DNA of 51,006 nucleotides from Streptococcus hillyeri (GTDB lineage Bacteria > Bacillota > Bacilli > Lactobacillales > Streptococcaceae): NCBI RefSeq assembly GCF_003686955.1, contig NZ_RCVM01000014.1:1-51006 (forward strand), written 5' to 3'. The position numbers and the translations under genes were made by a program. Every line of letters begins with the position of its first letter. Position 1 is the first letter of the stretch. Below the pieces are notes generated by a model. That model saw only the letters and a list, made by a program, of their open reading frames with translations. It was not told the origin of the DNA and made no database searches. This document shows, one piece after another, positions 34,285 through 43,297 of this stretch.

Positions 34285-34366
34285 TAATTGGGCTGATACC
34301 CATTGATTACCAATAAGATTATTTCTAGTAAAAACTTAATGTTCATGAACAAAATAACATAAAGTG

Positions 34367-34395
34367 TTGATTTTTGATTTCTTTTAAGTTACAAT
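34367..34395 (+). promoter_or_regulatory. Promoter of the acid phosphatase gene
   Basis: TTGATT, 17 bases, TACAAT. The palindrome GTTCATGAAC (34341-34350) lies just upstream of the -35 and may be an operator. Confidence 0.65.
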
Positions 34396-34430
34396 AACAT
34401 CGAAAACTAATAACCAAGGAGGTTCTCAAC

Positions 34431-35291
34431 ATGAGATCTAATAAAAAGACTATCAATCTGCTTTGCTTAAGTCTAGCAGCATTCCTGCTTGTTGGCTGTA
34501 ATAAAACTTCCAGCCAATCAAGTCAACCAACGAAAAATGAGCCTGAGAAAATCGAAACGGTTCAATACACAGACGAACAATTACGCTCGGCAGAAAACAC
34601 TCTGTCGGTTGCTTGGTACCAACAATCTGCAGAAGCCAAAGCCTTGTATTTACAGGGGTATCAAGTGGCGACTGAGCGTTTAAAAGGGCTTTTAGGACAA
34701 CCAACCGAAAAACCTTATTCTATTGTCTTAGATATTGATGAAACCGTCTTAGACAATAGCCCTTATCAAGCCAAAAATGTCTTAGAAGGAACAGCCTTTA
34801 CACCTGAAAGTTGGGACATTTGGGTACAAAAAAAAGCTGCAAAACCAGTTGCAGGTGCGAAAGATTTTCTTCAATTTGCAGATCAAAATGGTGTTCAAAT
34901 CTACTACATTTCCGATCGTCAAGAAAGCCAAATTGATGCGACAATGGAAAACCTCGAAAAAGAGGGGCTTCCTGTTCAAGGACGTGACCACTTCCTCTTT
35001 TTAGCAGATGGTATGAAATCTAAGGAAAGCCGTCGTCAAAAAGTTCAAGAAACAACAAATCTAGTGATGCTATTTGGTGATAATTTAGTGGATTTTGCCG
35101 AATTTTCTAAGTCTTCTAAAGAGGACAGAGAACAACTATTAGACCAATTGCATCTTGAATTTGGTAGCAAATTTATCATCTTTCCAAATCCAATGTACGG
35201 CTCTTGGGAAAGTACCATCTATGGTGGTCAAAAACTTGATGCCAAAGGACAGAGAGAAGCACGCTTGAAAGCCTTAGAATCTTTTGAGTAA
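34431..35291 (+). CDS. Acid phosphatase lipoprotein, e(P4)/HAD class
   Basis: A 286-residue lipoprotein; the lipobox LLVGC places the lipidated Cys at residue 23. The HAD catalytic motif IVLDIDETVLDNSPY near residue 100 contains the nucleophile DxDxT, with YYISDRQESQ and LFGDNLVDFAEF as later motifs. It belongs to the P4/LppC family that dephosphorylates nucleotides or cofactor phosphates such as NMN on the outer membrane face. SD AAGGAGG precedes the ATG. It is transcribed divergently from ulaG. A terminator follows. Confidence 0.92.
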   Translation: MRSNKKTINLLCLSLAAFLLVGCNKTSSQSSQPTKNEPEKIETVQYTDEQLRSAENTLSVAWYQQSAEAKALYLQGYQVATERLKGLLGQPTEKPYSIVLDIDETVLDNSPYQAKNVLEGTAFTPESWDIWVQKKAAKPVAGAKDFLQFADQNGVQIYYISDRQESQIDATMENLEKEGLPVQGRDHFLFLADGMKSKESRRQKVQETTNLVMLFGDNLVDFAEFSKSSKEDREQLLDQLHLEFGSKFIIFPNPMYGSWESTIYGGQKLDAKGQREARLKALESFE

Positions 35292-35384
35292 GCAAACCTT
35301 ATTGCCTTTAGTAGAAATGATGCGTTTACTTATTATTTAAGAAAAAACTCTATTACACCCTTAATACTCTAAAATGTCACTATC

Positions 35385-35423
35385 AGAAAGTCCTAGCCTT
35401 ACTCATTCTAGGACTTTTTCTAT
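35385..35423 (+). terminator. Terminator after the phosphatase gene
   Basis: Stem AAGTCCTAG / CTAGGACTT with an 11-base loop and T run. Confidence 0.8.
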
Positions 35424-35504
35424 GCTTCTATTATACTTAACCAAAATCAAACATTATCGTTTTGATATGTAGCTGCTTTATAAGCCACTGCCTTCTTCAG
35501 TCTT

Positions 35505-35577
35505 ATACAACAAAATCCCCATTTCCTCTGATACCAATTTCTGGTTACGTCAGAGAAAAATGAGGATTTCTTTTAAA
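35505..35577 (-). terminator. Terminator after the transglutaminase-like gene
   Basis: Interrupted stem AAATCCCCATTT-TCTGA / TCAGA-GAGGATTT, followed on the minus strand by a T-rich stretch. Confidence 0.5.
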
Positions 35578-35582
35578 TTATA

Positions 35583-37487
35583 CTAGAATCGGTAATACGT
35601 ACGTGGTCCGTAACTATAACCTTGATTACGGTAATGTTCAAGGATACGGTCACTATCACGACGGCGTGAGACTTCTGGCATTTTTAAGCTACGATCATAG
35701 CCATGATAGTCTTCATTTGAAATATTGTACACAGCATTCCAACGGTGCGTATTCTTCATAAAGTTATTTCCGCGGAGTGTGTAGGTGTGGTTTTTATTAG
35801 TCCCATCAATCGTGTCATTCCAGGTGAGGTCTAAGTGATAGAAAGCCCCGTCTACTTTAACAATATTCCAAGCGTGCAGGCTATTCATTCCCATACGAGG
35901 ATCTCCAAATCCTTGAATATAGTAGACATCTAAGCCTGCTAACTGTCCCATATCTTTAAAAAGCTGCGCGTAAGCTTGGCATACCGCTTCTTTATCTTTC
36001 AAAAAGGCATATGGTGTCTGCACTGAAATACCTGTTGGCGTTAGGCTACCGACACCACTATTGGCATAGCGATAATTTGTCATGATATAATCTTGAATTT
36101 TATCAATTTTGGTAACTTCAGAATCCGTCTCATTGATATTGTCGCGTGTCCATTGACGAATATGGTCCATGTACTCTTGATGTTGAACATCTGTCATGTA
36201 ATATTCAGGCTTCAAGGTTACAGTGACTTCATCAACACCTTGAAATCCATCAACTCGCCAGCTGAAGCTTTTTGAAATGCCTCGTGCATTTGGAGTATCT
36301 GAAAGGGTCTCTTTGACAAAACGACCGATACCTTCTGAAAGATTTTCGCCCATTTCCGATTGCTTCACGGTAAATTTAATCGTTTTAGTGCGTAGGCGAT
36401 GTGCTTCATCCGCACGCTCTTTCAAGGTGTTTAAATCACTGATGCCACTAAGATCTGCTAACTCTTGGTTATAGGCCGTAACATTAGTATTTCGATAATC
36501 TTTGAGGTTATAGCCTTCATTTTTGAAGTGTTCTAATGTTGGGAGGTTAGGATCAATATTCGGACGAGTAGATCTGGCTGGGCGACGACGGTAATCTGCT
36601 CTATTATTATAACGACGTGTCGCAGCACGATTCATCTCGTCAATCACATTAATATTATGTCTAATCTGCTCTGCCGATTGTGCCAAAATAGCAATATTTT
36701 CATTTGATGTGTATGAACGTTGATTGATAAAGGTTACCAAGTCTTCCGTCAATACACGGATTTTGGCATTTGTAGTGTATAAATTGTCATTAATCAAACG
36801 GTAATTCTCATCACTAGGATACCAATTTTGAATCATCTTCTGACGTGACGCATCTAACTGGTCCAATTCGCTTAACTGAGCATAGTGCTGCTCGACAAAA
36901 CTTCCCTTATCATCTATCTGATTTAATGAGTCACGATACTGTTGTACCTGTACGTCAAAATGTTCGATATGGGGATTATTTTCAACGTGTTTAGTACGAT
37001 ACTCCTGAATAGCTGATGAGGCACGCTCTTGCAAACGATCAACTTCTGCTTTTAATTCGTTTAAAGTCTGTTGCGATTCTTGCGATAACTCTCTATCATC
37101 ACTAACAGCTTTCCAGCGTGAGTAGTTATCTACTAATTGTTTCCGCTCGGATTCTAGCTGATCATATTCATTACGGTCATCACGATATGGATCTTCCAAT
37201 TCTGATAACACCCGTTCTGACCTTGTGTCATATGTCGTTCTCACATCATAAAATGGATATTCCTCTGTTGCGATTTCTACCATTCGATGACCGACTGGTT
37301 CTGAGTAAGTCTCTTCTAAACCAGCTGTTGCTTCAGCAGGATAACTATCTTCAACAACGGATGTTAAAAGATTTGTAGCATAGCTGCCTGTATAGCTAGT
37401 GTCAGCTTTTACATCGACTGCGCTTACAGTTGTTAGCCCAGCTGTTGTAAGAATAACACTTGCCAGTGTACGAAATGTTTTGGCCAT
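35583..37487 (-). CDS. Secreted transglutaminase-like domain protein
   Basis: A 634-residue exported protein. The signal peptide ends near VKADTS (about residues 1-29). A long charged helical region (about 90-310) with coiled-coil character is followed by a linker and a transglutaminase-like Cys-His-Asp domain: Cys in EAVCQAYAQLFKDMG (about 495), His in NSLHAWNIV, Asp in FYHLDLTWND. The tail is Tyr/Arg-rich. No LPxTG motif, so it is secreted or loosely held. Such domains may cross-link or cleave peptides or bind the wall; activity is unproven. SD AAGGGGG and a small leader hairpin precede the ATG. Confidence 0.82.
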   Translation of the reverse strand: MAKTFRTLASVILTTAGLTTVSAVDVKADTSYTGSYATNLLTSVVEDSYPAEATAGLEETYSEPVGHRMVEIATEEYPFYDVRTTYDTRSERVLSELEDPYRDDRNEYDQLESERKQLVDNYSRWKAVSDDRELSQESQQTLNELKAEVDRLQERASSAIQEYRTKHVENNPHIEHFDVQVQQYRDSLNQIDDKGSFVEQHYAQLSELDQLDASRQKMIQNWYPSDENYRLINDNLYTTNAKIRVLTEDLVTFINQRSYTSNENIAILAQSAEQIRHNINVIDEMNRAATRRYNNRADYRRRPARSTRPNIDPNLPTLEHFKNEGYNLKDYRNTNVTAYNQELADLSGISDLNTLKERADEAHRLRTKTIKFTVKQSEMGENLSEGIGRFVKETLSDTPNARGISKSFSWRVDGFQGVDEVTVTLKPEYYMTDVQHQEYMDHIRQWTRDNINETDSEVTKIDKIQDYIMTNYRYANSGVGSLTPTGISVQTPYAFLKDKEAVCQAYAQLFKDMGQLAGLDVYYIQGFGDPRMGMNSLHAWNIVKVDGAFYHLDLTWNDTIDGTNKNHTYTLRGNNFMKNTHRWNAVYNISNEDYHGYDRSLKMPEVSRRRDSDRILEHYRNQGYSYGPRTYYRF

Positions 37488-37894
37488 AAATGCCCCCTTC
37501 TTAATGCCGTAAGAGATTTAAACTTCTCTTAAAAATTTAACTGAACACTTTCTATCGAAGTGTCTAGAAAATTATAACATTTCTGATAACTCAAGTAAAT
37601 GATTAAATTAAAAATTCAGAAAGAAAATTAATTATTGAAAAAATTATGAAAATAACAAAATATTTATTTTATGCCATGTTTCAACGTATCTTACTAGAGT
37701 TTCTGTCAAAATATTCATCTTTTGGTTTATAATATTCTGTGAATTTTTATATTATCGTTTCAATTTTTAATTTTCAGAATAAAGGCATAACCTTCTGAAA
37801 TATCTTGAAATCCTTTTCTTCGTGTGACAAAAGAGCACCCGTACGAATACATATACGCTATCTTGTTCACGCAAAAAAAAAAGACATAGCCATG

Positions 37895-38015
37895 CCAATC
37901 TATTGTCCACCTAGTTCGTCATTGATTAATTTTTGGGAAAATTACAGATTGATGATTTTGCAATAGGTTAGACGCTGTTGATTAGTCAATAAGCATTCAT
38001 CTACTGCAAAAATAA
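37895..38015 (+). repeat. Diverged partial copy of the family A module
   Basis: Shares TTTTTGGGA, AATTACAG, GACGCTGT.GA.TAGTC, AAG.A..CAT and CATCTACTGC with 38190-38300 in the same order, but with many substitutions. It lies just outside the left inverted repeat. Confidence 0.6.
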
Positions 38016-38460
38016 TAATACTCATCCAAAATCAAAATTAGCATTTTAGAACCTCTAATACTTTTGATGGACTACCGAACGAAGTGAGGCTAACATGTTT
38101 CTTTCGCTATAGTGGTATTCATGAGGCTGAGACAAAAATAGTTCTCAGCCACAAAAAAGCATCGAGAGTTCACTCTCGATATGAACGGATTTTTGGGAGA
38201 ACTACAGAAATTGAAAGTCAATTTCATAGTAGTTCCCCCGCAAGGATGATTAGGGTGGACGCTGTCGAGTAGTCGACAAGTACATCCAATCATCTACTGC
38301 GATAGAGATAAGCTCAAATCTAGCAATGAAACTCCGTAGGAGGTTTTGATGTTGACTTTGTCAACTCTATTTCCCACCTCCAAAGGTCTCCCAGACCTTT
38401 GGAGCGTCCGCACTTTTAAGAAAGAAACAAAAAGTAATTTTTGATTTTTGTTAAGTATAA
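38016..38460 (+). repeat. Left inverted repeat flanking the ula regulator (family A)
   Basis: About 445 bases whose reverse complement recurs at 40363-40820. Shared blocks start at TAATACTCATCCAAAATCAA and end at TTTGATTTTTGTTAAGTATA. Internal palindromes include CTCCAAAGGTCT / AGACCTTTGGAG. The middle (about 38120-38185) differs from the right copy; the rest is nearly identical. Confidence 0.92.
38349..38444 (+). CDS. Small ORF in the left inverted repeat (31 aa)
   Basis: A 31-codon ORF beginning MLTLSTLFPTSKGLPDLWSV. GTAGGAGG ends five bases before the ATG. The right repeat encodes the same peptide with one change (G to D), and the csp-side copy encodes a shorter version, MLTLPASFPIFKGLPDL. 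No known function; the coding look may reflect repeat sequence. Confidence 0.35.
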   Translation: MLTLSTLFPTSKGLPDLWSVRTFKKETKSNF

Positions 38461-38670
38461 GCTCAAATCTTGATACTCATCTCAAAATAGGCCCTATAAC
38501 TAAAAACAGCCCAGTATCTTACGATATCTGGGTTCATATAAACTGATAAAACTATCATGAGCTGAGCATTTTGCTTAGCTTTTTAATCCCTTTTAGCCAT
38601 TAAAAAACGTTCTCAGCATATCATCCATACTCTGGATGGGATACAATCATTTTCTTGCTATTTAAAAGCG

Positions 38671-40332
38671 TTAAACAATGATATCCAAAAGAAATTCTTG
38701 ATTGAGAACTTTTTCGATTTGACTTCTCAAGAGATAGGCTTCTGAATCGTCTTTCACATAGTGGCGAATGCTTTGATCTATGCTCGTACGAATATCTTGT
38801 TCCACATCTCGTCCTTTATGTTTCACAAAACGAATCAATCGGATCAAATCACTTTCGGATAAAATCGGATTAATTACTAAACTTGGTACAGGAGACTCTA
38901 TGGCATCTGTTGTTGTTACCACAACATCCGATGTAATCAAATCTCTTACACTATGGAATTGTTCTGAGGTAAATACAGCTTCAATATGGTGTAGGGGTAA
39001 ATAGGTCTGACATTGCTTTAGCAATAATTTCTGAATGGCTATCCCCTCATCACAGACTAAAATGATGCGACAATTCTTTCTTTCATTATGATGACGTCTC
39101 AGTTCTCCACCTAGATGAACCGTTAGGTAGGCAATGTCATCTGGTGTTAGCGTAATCCCCCAAGCTTTTTCAAGCATCTCAGCACAGACCTGCGTCATCG
39201 CAAAAAGCTCTGCATACTTATCTTGAATGTGCTCTGTTAGCGGATTTGTAGAAAAAATGCCATAAGTCTTTCGGTAAACCAATGCTTTGCAGTGTCTGAG
39301 CAATTGGTTAATCAATTCTTTTTCATGGGTAAATTCTAAATGAAATCGGACTTTTAACTGCGAAATAAAACCTTCAATATCGGAGCGCATCTCGTCGTAA
39401 TCTCGGCTTTCTAGATGGGCATCTCGATCTTTACGATAGGCCAGCAATAGCATCGCAATCAATCCAATTTCCCCTTCATCCAATGGAAAATCACAGTCAT
39501 TTTTCAAGCCCGTCGCCAAATCGATGGCTAGGCTATATTCCTTACGATGGGCAATCCGCTGAAAGTCTTGCTCTAATTGCCCTTTTTCTGTAGCCGTAAG
39601 ATAAGTATTACGATAGCATAGCAATAAGTAAGGGAAGCGTTTTAGGAACAATTGACTATCTTGATAATTTAGAGTTTTCCCTAATTGCTTTCGGGATTTT
39701 TTTAGAAAATCATCAATATAACTCATCACATGTTGCGGAACATGAAGTGACAGTTCTAAATAATTTTCCATTTTATCTTGAAAAATCGTCATAAAATGCT
39801 GGCTAGTTAAACGTTCAAGGTCATCTAACAACTTGTAAAAAAATTGAAATTTTGACAAGGGATGAGTGTCAAAATAATAGCCACACGACTTCGTTGATAA
39901 TAGTTTGATTTGATATTGTTCTAAAGAGAGTTGTCTTCTTATCTCATTCAAATCATTTAAAACGGTATTTCGTGAAACCCCTGTCAGCGTCATTAATTTT
40001 TCAATGGTTACCCGATCTAGTGAGGCAGCGATGTAGCTCATCATCAGCATTTGACGTTCTTCAATGCTCATCACATAGCTATAGTCATCCATTCCTTCTA
40101 ATAACATGCGACAAGCATCTTTTTGTGTAGCAGTCAAAACAATACCAACTCGAGGATAGGCAATAATTTGATCAACTTCTTTAGGCAAGGCTTCGTTAAT
40201 CTTATCAAGATGATAATAAATTTTGCGACGAGATTGATTCAGAGCTTTCGCAATGGTCATGACTGTTTCAGGTTCTTCCAATGCTAACAGATAATTCACC
40301 AATCCATAGCTTTTCTTGTCCAATAAGAGCAT
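38671..40332 (-). CDS. ulaR: BglG-family PRD regulator, probable UlaR
   Basis: A 553-residue PTS-controlled activator of the MtlR/UlaR type. Two helix-turn-helix regions (about 1-65 and 85-160, TIEKLMTLTGVSRNTVLNDL) precede PRD1 (about 170-290), PRD2 (about 300-410, DIAYLTVHLGGELRRHH) and an EIIB-like domain whose Cys lies in ILVCDEG (about 427); I see no EIIA domain. No RNA-binding CAT domain, so it should bind DNA. It is 0.7 kb downstream of ulaF and probably activates both ula promoters. SD GAGGAGG is upstream. The start lies 30 bases from the right inverted repeat, so its promoter is probably in the repeat edge. Confidence 0.85.
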   Translation of the reverse strand: MLLLDKKSYGLVNYLLALEEPETVMTIAKALNQSRRKIYYHLDKINEALPKEVDQIIAYPRVGIVLTATQKDACRMLLEGMDDYSYVMSIEERQMLMMSYIAASLDRVTIEKLMTLTGVSRNTVLNDLNEIRRQLSLEQYQIKLLSTKSCGYYFDTHPLSKFQFFYKLLDDLERLTSQHFMTIFQDKMENYLELSLHVPQHVMSYIDDFLKKSRKQLGKTLNYQDSQLFLKRFPYLLLCYRNTYLTATEKGQLEQDFQRIAHRKEYSLAIDLATGLKNDCDFPLDEGEIGLIAMLLLAYRKDRDAHLESRDYDEMRSDIEGFISQLKVRFHLEFTHEKELINQLLRHCKALVYRKTYGIFSTNPLTEHIQDKYAELFAMTQVCAEMLEKAWGITLTPDDIAYLTVHLGGELRRHHNERKNCRIILVCDEGIAIQKLLLKQCQTYLPLHHIEAVFTSEQFHSVRDLITSDVVVTTTDAIESPVPSLVINPILSESDLIRLIRFVKHKGRDVEQDIRTSIDQSIRHYVKDDSEAYLLRSQIEKVLNQEFLLDIIV

Positions 40333-40362
40333 TCTTTCCTCCTCTTCTAATCACTATCCGAT

Positions 40363-40820
40363 TTATACTTAACAAAAATCAAAAATTACTTTTTGTTTCT
40401 TTCTTAAAAGTGCGGACGCTCCAAAGGTCTGGGAGATCTTTGGAGGTGGGAAATAGAGTTGACAAAGTCAACATCAAAACTCCTACGGAGTTTCATTGCT
40501 AGATTTGAGCTTATCTCTATCGCAGTAGATGATTGGCTGTGCTTGTCGACTACTCGACAGCGTCCACCCTAATCATCCTTGCGGGGGAACTACTACGGAA
40601 TTGACTTTCAATTTCTGTAGTTCTCCCAAAAATCCGTTCTTATCAAGCCAATTCCCCTCGCTTTTTGATTTCTAAGCTCAGGCTGACACTGTCCACTGGA
40701 CAGTGTCACTGATATGAATACCACTATAACGAAAGAAACATGTTAACCTCACTTCGTTCGGTGGTCTATCAATGATATCAGTGGTTCTAAAATGCTAATT
40801 TTGATTTTGGATGAGTATTA
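40363..40820 (-). repeat. Right inverted repeat flanking the ula regulator (family A)
   Basis: Reverse complement of 38016-38460 with a different central segment containing the palindrome at 40684-40706 (core TGTCCACTGGACA). It also shares TTTCTAAGCTCAGGCTGA-like sequence with the csp-side copy. Confidence 0.92.
40379..40474 (-). CDS. Small ORF in the right inverted repeat (31 aa)
   Basis: Same 31-codon ORF as in the left repeat, with Asp for Gly at residue 13 (SKDLPDLWSV). TAGGAG lies five bases before the ATG. Confidence 0.35.
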   Translation of the reverse strand: MLTLSTLFPTSKDLPDLWSVRTFKKETKSNF

Positions 40821-41018
40821 TACGTTAAAAACATCTATACTCATTATAACATTTTTGTGCAAACGTATGCAGTTAAAAAAACAAAATTTACGAAACTGTC
40901 CCTTGCTCTTGACTATTAACATTTCCTAGCACATCTTTATAGCTCTCTAGTATTTTAAAAGAGCGGGAAGAAAGTCTAGTATTCAAGCCACTAGCCTTCA
41001 TCCCTACTCTCACGACTG

Positions 41019-41735
41019 TTAGTGCTGGTCACCTTTTTGTCCGTAGTAAGCATTTGGTCCGTGCTTACGGAGATAATGTTTATCCAAAATATACTGCGGT
41101 GCAGGTTCAACACGTGGGTTGATTTGCTCTGTAAAGCGGTTCATTTTTGCCACTTCTTCAAGAACTACTGAATGGTAAACAGCTTGCGCAGGTGTTTTCC
41201 CCCAAGTAAATGGTCCATGATTACGGACAACAATACCCGGTACGGCTACTGGGTTTAAGCCACGGCGTGTAAATTCTTCAATAATGACCGAACCCGTTTC
41301 TTTTTCATAGGCTGTGTCAACTTCTTCTTTAGTCAATGAACGAGCACATGGGATTGGACCATAGAAATAATCTGCATGGGTCGTCCCATAAAATGGAATG
41401 TCACGACCAGCCTGTGCCCAACCAACCGCTTCAGTTGAGTGGGTGTGAACAACTGCTTGCACCTCTGGCCAAGCCTTATAGAGAGCAACATGAGTTGCCA
41501 AATCAGATGATGGGTTCAAGTCACCTTCGACCACATTTCCATCAAGGTCTGTAACCACCATGTTTTCAGGGCTTAATTTGTCATAGTCAACACCTGATGG
41601 TTTGATGACGATGCGTCCCAATTCACGGCAAACTTCAGAGACATTTCCCCATGTGAATTTAACCAATCCGTGCGCAGGAAGAGCAACATTCGCCTCATAG
41701 ACACGTTGTCGCATTTCTTGTAAATCTTTTGCCAT
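41019..41735 (-). CDS. ulaF: L-ribulose-5-phosphate 4-epimerase
   Basis: A 238-residue class II aldolase-fold epimerase that converts L-ribulose 5-phosphate to D-xylulose 5-phosphate, the last step joining ascorbate catabolism to the pentose phosphate route. Zinc ligands are in VHTHSTEAVGWAQ and a later His in VVRNHGPFTWG. KFTWGNVSEV near the N terminus holds substrate. Its ATG overlaps the ulaE stop (TAATG). It is the last gene of the ula operon. Confidence 0.95.
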   Translation of the reverse strand: MAKDLQEMRQRVYEANVALPAHGLVKFTWGNVSEVCRELGRIVIKPSGVDYDKLSPENMVVTDLDGNVVEGDLNPSSDLATHVALYKAWPEVQAVVHTHSTEAVGWAQAGRDIPFYGTTHADYFYGPIPCARSLTKEEVDTAYEKETGSVIIEEFTRRGLNPVAVPGIVVRNHGPFTWGKTPAQAVYHSVVLEEVAKMNRFTEQINPRVEPAPQYILDKHYLRKHGPNAYYGQKGDQH

Positions 41736-42598
41736 TAGATAACCTCTGCTTTCTTCATCAGTGGGTAAAGGAAGGCCTGCGCTTCTTGGATAGCGGCACG
41801 CGTTTCTTCCACCGTTTCACAATTTTCTGACCACATTTCAATCAAAAATGGACCGTTATAGTTGGTTTTCTTAATCACTGCAAACATGTTTTCCCAATCG
41901 ACACAGCCTTTTCCAAAGGGCACATCACGAAATTGACCTTTAGAGGTTTCTGTCACTGGATAAGTGTCTTTCAAATGCAAGGCAGCAATGGACTGGTGCC
42001 CAAGGTAAAATTCACTCCAAATGTCATTGTGCCAAGCTGACACATTTCCCGTATCAGGATAGACAAAGAGGTAGGGAGAATCGATTTCTTTTTCCACCGC
42101 CCTGTATTTTTCAATTGAGGACATAAAAGGGTCATCCATAATTTCAATGGCTAAGATGACTTGAGCTTCTTCTGCCCAGTCGCATGATTTTCGAAGATTT
42201 TTGATGAAGCGCTCACGCGTTTCAGGAGATTTTTCCTCGTAATAGACATCGTAACCTGCTAATTGGATCGTCCTAACGCCTAAATCCTGAGCGAGTTCAA
42301 TGCATTTTTTCATTAATTCAAGTGACTTTGCTTCAATTTCAGGATCATTAGATCCTAGCGGGTAGCGACGATGACCTGAGAAGCAAATGGTTGGAATTCG
42401 CACCCCTGTCTCATAAATGGCCTTAACCACTTCTAAACGCTCTGCCTTTGTCCAGTCTAAGCGTGCCAAACGGTCATCGGATTCGTCCACAGACATTTCC
42501 ACAAAATCAAATCCTAGTTCTTTTGCAAATTCAAGACGTTCCAACCAGCTAAAGTGCTTTGGGGTCGCCTTTTCATAAATACCAATCGGACGAGCCAT
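41735..42598 (-). CDS. ulaE: L-xylulose-5-phosphate 3-epimerase
   Basis: A 287-residue TIM-barrel epimerase that converts L-xylulose 5-phosphate to L-ribulose 5-phosphate. Family landmarks are FDFVEMSVDESDDRLARLDW, TICFSGHRRYPLGS, EIMDDPFMSS and YVYPDTGNVSAW-like FVYPDTGNVSAW. It begins three bases after ulaD and overlaps ulaF, in keeping with tight operon expression. Confidence 0.95.
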   Translation of the reverse strand: MARPIGIYEKATPKHFSWLERLEFAKELGFDFVEMSVDESDDRLARLDWTKAERLEVVKAIYETGVRIPTICFSGHRRYPLGSNDPEIEAKSLELMKKCIELAQDLGVRTIQLAGYDVYYEEKSPETRERFIKNLRKSCDWAEEAQVILAIEIMDDPFMSSIEKYRAVEKEIDSPYLFVYPDTGNVSAWHNDIWSEFYLGHQSIAALHLKDTYPVTETSKGQFRDVPFGKGCVDWENMFAVIKKTNYNGPFLIEMWSENCETVEETRAAIQEAQAFLYPLMKKAEVI

Positions 42599-42601
42599 AA
42601 T

Positions 42602-43267
42602 CTACCCCCAGATACGACGAATTTCATCCTTGAAAGCACGCGCTGCCCCAGCTGGATCTTCTGCTTCAGTAATGCCACGACCTGCAATGAAGGTAAAGAC
42701 ATCAACACCTTCAAAGAGTTTCAGGGTATCCACATCAAGACCACCGGTCACTGACACACGGAAGCCCATGTCAATCAGTTTTTTCACCTTATTAAGGTCT
42801 TTTTCACCCCAAGTTTCGCCAGCAAGAAGAGCGTCACGCGATTGGTGATAAATGGCTTGAGAAATGCCTGCATCCAACCAAAGCTGAGCCTGCTCATAAG
42901 TCCAGTCTCCGTACAATTCAATCTGAATTTCACCACGATCACCACGGATTTCTTCGATAGCTTTGCGAGCTGCTTCCATGGTTGGGATGGTCGCTGAACA
43001 AATACAAGTCATCCAGTCAGCACCACGTACCGCATTGTTTTTAGCGACTGTGCCACCAGCATCCGCACACTTGGTATCTGCAACGATGATTTTTTCTGGA
43101 AACAGGTTGCGAAGAACCTCAACCAATTCAGAACCCACTTGAAGAAGACAAACTGTCCCTGCTTCAATAATATCAACTTCATGACCAACGGAAACGGCTG
43201 CCTTAATGGCACCTTTTAAATCAGAATGGTCAAGTGCTACCTGTAAATTTGGAATATGTGTTGTCAT
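42602..43267 (-). CDS. ulaD: 3-keto-L-gulonate-6-phosphate decarboxylase
   Basis: A 221-residue TIM-barrel enzyme of the orotidine-phosphate-decarboxylase suprafamily that releases CO2 to give L-xylulose 5-phosphate. The catalytic DTKCAD block follows strand 3 (IIVADTKCADAGGTVA), and the phosphate site SVTGGLDVDTL and IAGRGITEA are near the C terminus. It precedes ulaE. Confidence 0.95.
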   Translation of the reverse strand: MTTHIPNLQVALDHSDLKGAIKAAVSVGHEVDIIEAGTVCLLQVGSELVEVLRNLFPEKIIVADTKCADAGGTVAKNNAVRGADWMTCICSATIPTMEAARKAIEEIRGDRGEIQIELYGDWTYEQAQLWLDAGISQAIYHQSRDALLAGETWGEKDLNKVKKLIDMGFRVSVTGGLDVDTLKLFEGVDVFTFIAGRGITEAEDPAGAARAFKDEIRRIWG

Positions 43268-43297
43268 AATCGTTACCTCTTCTAACTGTTATACTTC

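Larger units (their letters stand above)
37488..38670. other. 1.2-kb non-coding region with repeats
   Basis: AT-rich promoter region of the transglutaminase-like gene (37488-37840), a diverged partial family A copy (about 37895-38015), the left inverted repeat (38016-38460), and hairpins including CCCAGTATC / GATATCTGGG near 38510 and GCTGAGCAT / GCTTAGC near 38561, either of which may terminate the ula regulator. No conserved protein gene. Confidence 0.6.
40333..41018. other. Non-coding region with the right inverted repeat
   Basis: Holds the ula regulator leader (40333-40362), the right family A repeat (40363-40820) and about 200 bases of AT-rich DNA before the ulaF stop; I see no gene. 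Confidence 0.6.

Noticed and set aside
38090..38293. 60-70 residue ORFs across the left inverted repeat
   Set aside because: They cross several palindromes, lack an SD and are not preserved in the right copy.
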